Shown: positions 59,913-64,000 of the stretch, piece after piece
Layout: the number at the start of each line of letters is the position of its first letter
Numbering within the stretch: position 1 is the first letter of the stretch
Origin: Gymnorhina tibicen
Lineage: Eukaryota > Chordata > Aves > Passeriformes > Artamidae
Reading direction: 5' to 3'
DNA: 64,000 nt
Assembly (NCBI GenBank): GCA_013399875.1
Contig: VXAZ01001682.1
Coordinates: forward strand, 248,001 to 312,000
Notes under the pieces: generated by a model
Told to the model about the DNA's origin: nothing
Databases searched by the model: none
The model's input: the letters and a program-made list of their open reading frames with translations, nothing else
Made by a program: the position numbers and the translations under genes

Positions 59913-62900
59913 CTGGAGTGGGATTTTTGCCTTTGTCCATAGAATTTTGCACTGCCTGCCTCCTATGAGCACTGGAAGATGTCATGGCAAAGCCTTTGTT
60001 CTTCTTTGCATGCCACACTATAGCACTGGCAATTGATTTTTTATTATGTCCTATCAGAGACTGTTATAAATGCTTTATTGGCCTGGGAGGGCACGTGGAA
60101 TAAATTTTTATAGACTTTTCTGTACTACACATTTATTATACACTTGTTAATAATTGTAAGGAATTGAACTTGTTGAACCAACTAATCCAGTCCAGCGTTT
60201 GCATGTTCACTTTGGTGTGACCAGTTCTTTAATCAGCCAAACACTTTCAATGGATTTTTCAACTCTCCTTCTGCAATTGATTTGTGTGTAAATACAGCAA
60301 TCTGGACAAGTCCAAGTGGTAAACACTTGTTGAAGTGGTGAACTTGCAGTACAGTCTCCACTTAGCTAAGCCACTCGAGCCCAGTTGTGGAAACAATCCC
60401 ATTTTAGGGAAGCATTTAAACAGAATAATTGCTTGAGATGGCTGGGATTATGATGGATTTGCAAGGATTCCCAAGACAAACAGGACACTGGGATAATGCA
60501 GTCAAAGCCTCCCATGTTCACAATTAACGTAGCATCAAGGAACCGTGTGACCCACACTTCTCTCAGATACATCAGAATGTAGGGAACTCATCAAGCAACC
60601 AGGCATAGGTTTACTGGGTGGAAAAGGAAAAGCACTACCTCAGAAAGCACTCGTACTCCTGGCTGTGATGTAACTCTTGCTAATCATCTGAGTTGATGAA
60701 TTCACAGCACAGATGGATCTGGCCTCACCCCGTGGTCACTTCCAGCTGTGTTGGGTTTTTTCAGACTCATTCTGAAAGAAGACCTTTGAATTTCTATGGG
60801 TTCCATAATGCTAAATGTTTGTAGGATGGTCTTATTTTTCCCCACTGTGCGATACCATGACAAGTCTCTTAGTTTCCTTCAGTTCTATTTTTCTACACTA
60901 TGAAATAGCACAAAACTCTACCCACCACCAAGCTGTGGCAAAAACAAAGCAGTTTGTAAGAGTAAAAGTCACTTTTGTTTCTAAATACTCCCACACTTTA
61001 TATATTGTGGAGGGGAAATGGAAATTAATATATCGGGTTTTTTTCTTGGTTTCTGCTAAGATTTTTACACTTGTTTTAACCCTTTAAGATACTGGGTTAA
61101 TACCTGGGCAATGTCTGGAGTCTCCAGTGGGAGGTTTGAATCCACAGCATTGTTAGAATGAGCTGTAGTCCACTTTACTAGAAAACAGAAATTATTAAGG
61201 AGCACACAGGGCACAAGCCAGACCAACCTTTTTATACTCCTTTAATGCCAAAACATTGTTCTTGGTAACATCTTTCTCATGCTCCTCTTTATTTCTTCTT
61301 CAGTGGTCAGCAGCAGAAGCCCAGAGTGCAAGTCAGGTGATAAAAAGATTTCTCAGCAGGGTCTGAAGTCAAAAAAGAACCAGAATCTCTGGAGCCAAGG
61401 CTGCGAAGACCTGCCAAATCTGTGCTTAGCCTAGCTCTGCTACAGGAAATTATTACCTGCCCTTGCACCCTGCTTTCCATCTGGCTTCCTTTTCGTTCCC
61501 TAAGCAAAGAAAATCAAAGTTCTTCATTTATAATCGTACAAGCGAGATGTCAATGGCACTTTGAGAATTATACTGTGTTAAGTAGTCCACACACTCCTCA
61601 ACAAAGTAGCTGAGAGAAAAGATCTTGAAAGGCTTTGTATTAAATTAGTGAAGACAAGAGGAACACATCACACTAGAGACACTGATAAACAAACAAAGGC
61701 CTTATCTGAACATATGTCTATAACCATTGTCAAATGATTAAAGAATCACATTTTTTTCATTTTAGAAGAATGGATAAATAAGTGATGTTTAAAGTTTTAA
61801 ACAGTAAGACCTGTGGTCTCACCCTTTATTGATTCAGGTGCTATTTATCTCCATGTATATTTCCCTGCAACTAAACAAAAATGGTTCTTATTATATTCTA
61901 TTCCTTTCAGAAAAAAAAAAAAAAATCAAACATACCCTGCCTGGGAGGAAAGCCAAAATGTTGAAAAGATATGATGAATGAGTATAGACATTAGCTGAAG
62001 CAGGAACACTGAACAAAAAATGCCAGGCATCGGCATGATACTTTTTATATTGTCACTAGAGAATCTGAAGGCTGCCACTTGTTAAAGGATAAGCACTTAT
62101 TTCTTTTCAGTTTAATACTTAACTCTGTATAGACTGAATGCTGGCTATTTTTAATTAAATGTCTATCTCTGTCACACCAGTCTCCAAACAAACAGGCTGG
62201 AAATCACAAAAGATACAGGGGCTGTTGTTGGCTGGTTCCTGAGATGCACAAGGGAACTACTCCATACTGGCTCCCAAGACAGGAAGCCAACATTTTCTTC
62301 TTCCCCATGCAAGCTGAAATCTGCAGTCAAGAGACGGTTATGGAAACCTTTTCCTCACTGGAGAGTTTTCCTGGGTCACAAATCCCTTAGTCATTTGAAA
62401 CTCAGCTCCAAAGCACAGCAAAGCTTTTTGGTGATGTTTCCATAGAACTTCAGGTTTCATTCAGTTCTGCAAACATTGAGAAATTCCCTACCACATCCTT
62501 GACATCCAGAGATGATGTGGGTCCTGGGGAAGACCCACAGCACAATAGACAGCAGGTGGGATGTGCCAAAAAGTCTAAGATGGTGCTAAGCACTGAAGTT
62601 TATGCAGTGGGCACTAAGTGAATTACGAGCTGTTTTGTCACGATCTCTTCACTCTGCCCATTCCAAATAAACATCATTTCCTTTCATCATACAGCAGTTA
62701 ACAAAATTTGCTCTGTCCTGCTCACAGTTATCTTGGTACAAATCTGTTGCCAAGCGAAGATGTGCAGCTGTGCTGGTGCAGTGCTACAGCAGGAAAATCA
62801 GTCTCCCAGTAAACCCATTTGCATGCTGATAGATCCTGGATCTGACCCACACGTGGCCAGTTCAATGTCCAGCCAGTGTCAGCTGGACTCTCCCTGTACA

Positions 62901-64000
62901 TCACTCCCTGGTATTAACAGCAAACATTTTCTGTAAGAACTGACTGCTGGGAGTAGAGAATAAATTCCTGCTCACCTTTAACCTCAGACCTTCAAGCCTG
63001 AGTTTGGGTGATACCTGTTAATATCAAGGCTTCTGGAAGAACTTCGGTGGATCTGCAGGCACACAAATGTCTCAAGATTGCTGAGTGCTGTTTCAGCAGC
63101 CTCTGTATTCCATGTCAACTACAACTGCCTGGGTGGCCTGAGTACTTTTCCTTGCTCTTGCCTTCCACCCCAGCTCCTCCAAGGAGTCACTCATTGCTAT
63201 AATTTCATTTACTCTCTTTATGCAGATATGTGTTTTCCAGAAGGGTGAAATGTTCCCCCTTTTTTGAGGAGTGCCGTAACAGCACTATGCTTAGATGAGT
63301 TTCTATAGCAAGGATGTCCCCGCCAAGGAGATCTGAGAAATGGAAAAGCTAATGAGACTAAACTACAGGGTTTTTTAAACATTAACCTCTCCTCAGAATG
63401 AAAGATACATTTAGATTATAGCTATAAACAGAGGTCTTCCTGAGCTTGTACAGAGCTCAGGGCAGATCTGACTCCTGCTCTGCAGTTCCTTCAAAAGACA
63501 TGGCAGCAGATCTATCTGCCCAAAATGTCCTACTCAATTAGAAAGGGGGTAAATCCCAGCATCAAGGGGATAAATTAATTTTTTATTGGTCTATATTTTT
63601 TTTTATCAGCACTGTATCTGAAAAAAAACACCACCAGGTGCAGAACTTCTCTTAAGATCTACACCATTAACACATGGAGCTCAACACAAGTCAGAAAGAA
63701 AACAATTAAGAGGCTTTAAGATCCCTGGCTCCACTGAAAGCCCAGGAGCTGCTCCTGCATACCTGTGCAGGGTTATCAATAAGGCCAACATTTTCAGAGT
63801 CACTTCAGGTGATGCCTGAGCGGCAGAATCACCACCCGTCAGCTCCATGACCAATGTGGCCCCTGATAGCAGACTCAGCTCAGGCACACTTAGCTCACTG
63901 TCTGGGATGCATTTAAGCTCTTTGTTTTCTTTATGAGATGAGGATTTGCCAGCCCTAGTACATCTATATACTGACAGCTTAACTGCTGATGTCAGATTTT
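59913..64000. other. Unique non-coding stretch
   Basis: No repeat, RNA gene or exon recognised over 4.1 kb. A-runs occur near 61911-61924. Open frames reach at most about 90 codons. Confidence 0.5.

Noticed and set aside
61120..61150. tRNA-like B-box text (ggtttgaatccac)
   Set aside because: No A-box, acceptor stem or anticodon arm can be drawn around it.
1..64000. CRISPR arrays, operons, phage or plasmid features
   Set aside because: No regular direct repeats with spacers, no dense coding and no ribosome-binding-site pattern; the repeat content is vertebrate.

Overview
The window reads as vertebrate, almost certainly bird, nuclear DNA. It is AT-rich and carries no compact genes, operons or bacterial-type signals. 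The recognisable interspersed repeats are mostly CR1 LINE fragments, many keeping the ATTCTATG-like 3' tail of avian CR1, plus two kinds of endogenous-retrovirus LTR. No L1, Alu or B-type SINE is seen. That mix, with low repeat density, points to a bird. A neoavian, perhaps songbird, is an inference from the LTR types; the species cannot be fixed.

Layout. 1-8445 is mostly unique sequence with one CR1 fragment (2.1 kb) and one CR1 tail (7.66 kb). At 8446-9350 lies a CpG-rich LTR (+) containing a 178-bp tandem duplication split by a single N. 11.86-20.13 kb is CR1-rich: a 3' fragment (11.86 kb), a rare 5' ORF2 fragment from the endonuclease side (14.1 kb) abutted by an inverted CR1, and several 3' ends. 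26.26-27.12 kb holds a minus-strand retroviral LTR next to a possible pol (integrase C-terminal) remnant, again with a single N at the junction. 31.6-41.2 kb is unique sequence with sparse CR1s. 42.17-43.09 kb is an ERVL-type solo LTR with a 5-bp target-site duplication and an internal degenerate minisatellite. 46-52.3 kb carries six CR1 copies, one of a much older type, a GGAA microsatellite and small tandem duplications. 56.5-58.0 kb holds a decayed hAT-superfamily transposase on the minus strand. 59.3 kb is another CR1; the rest to 64 kb is unique.

No host protein-coding gene can be assigned with confidence. One 134-bp exon-like segment (24001-24134, +) and one open segment on the minus strand (47197-47505) are the best candidates and are reported as such. 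Most other open frames are chance or repeat-derived. The window is therefore either intergenic or inside a large intron. What works together here is mobile-element history: old CR1 and hAT relics, later CR1 insertions, and younger CpG-rich LTRs that coincide with both assembly gaps.
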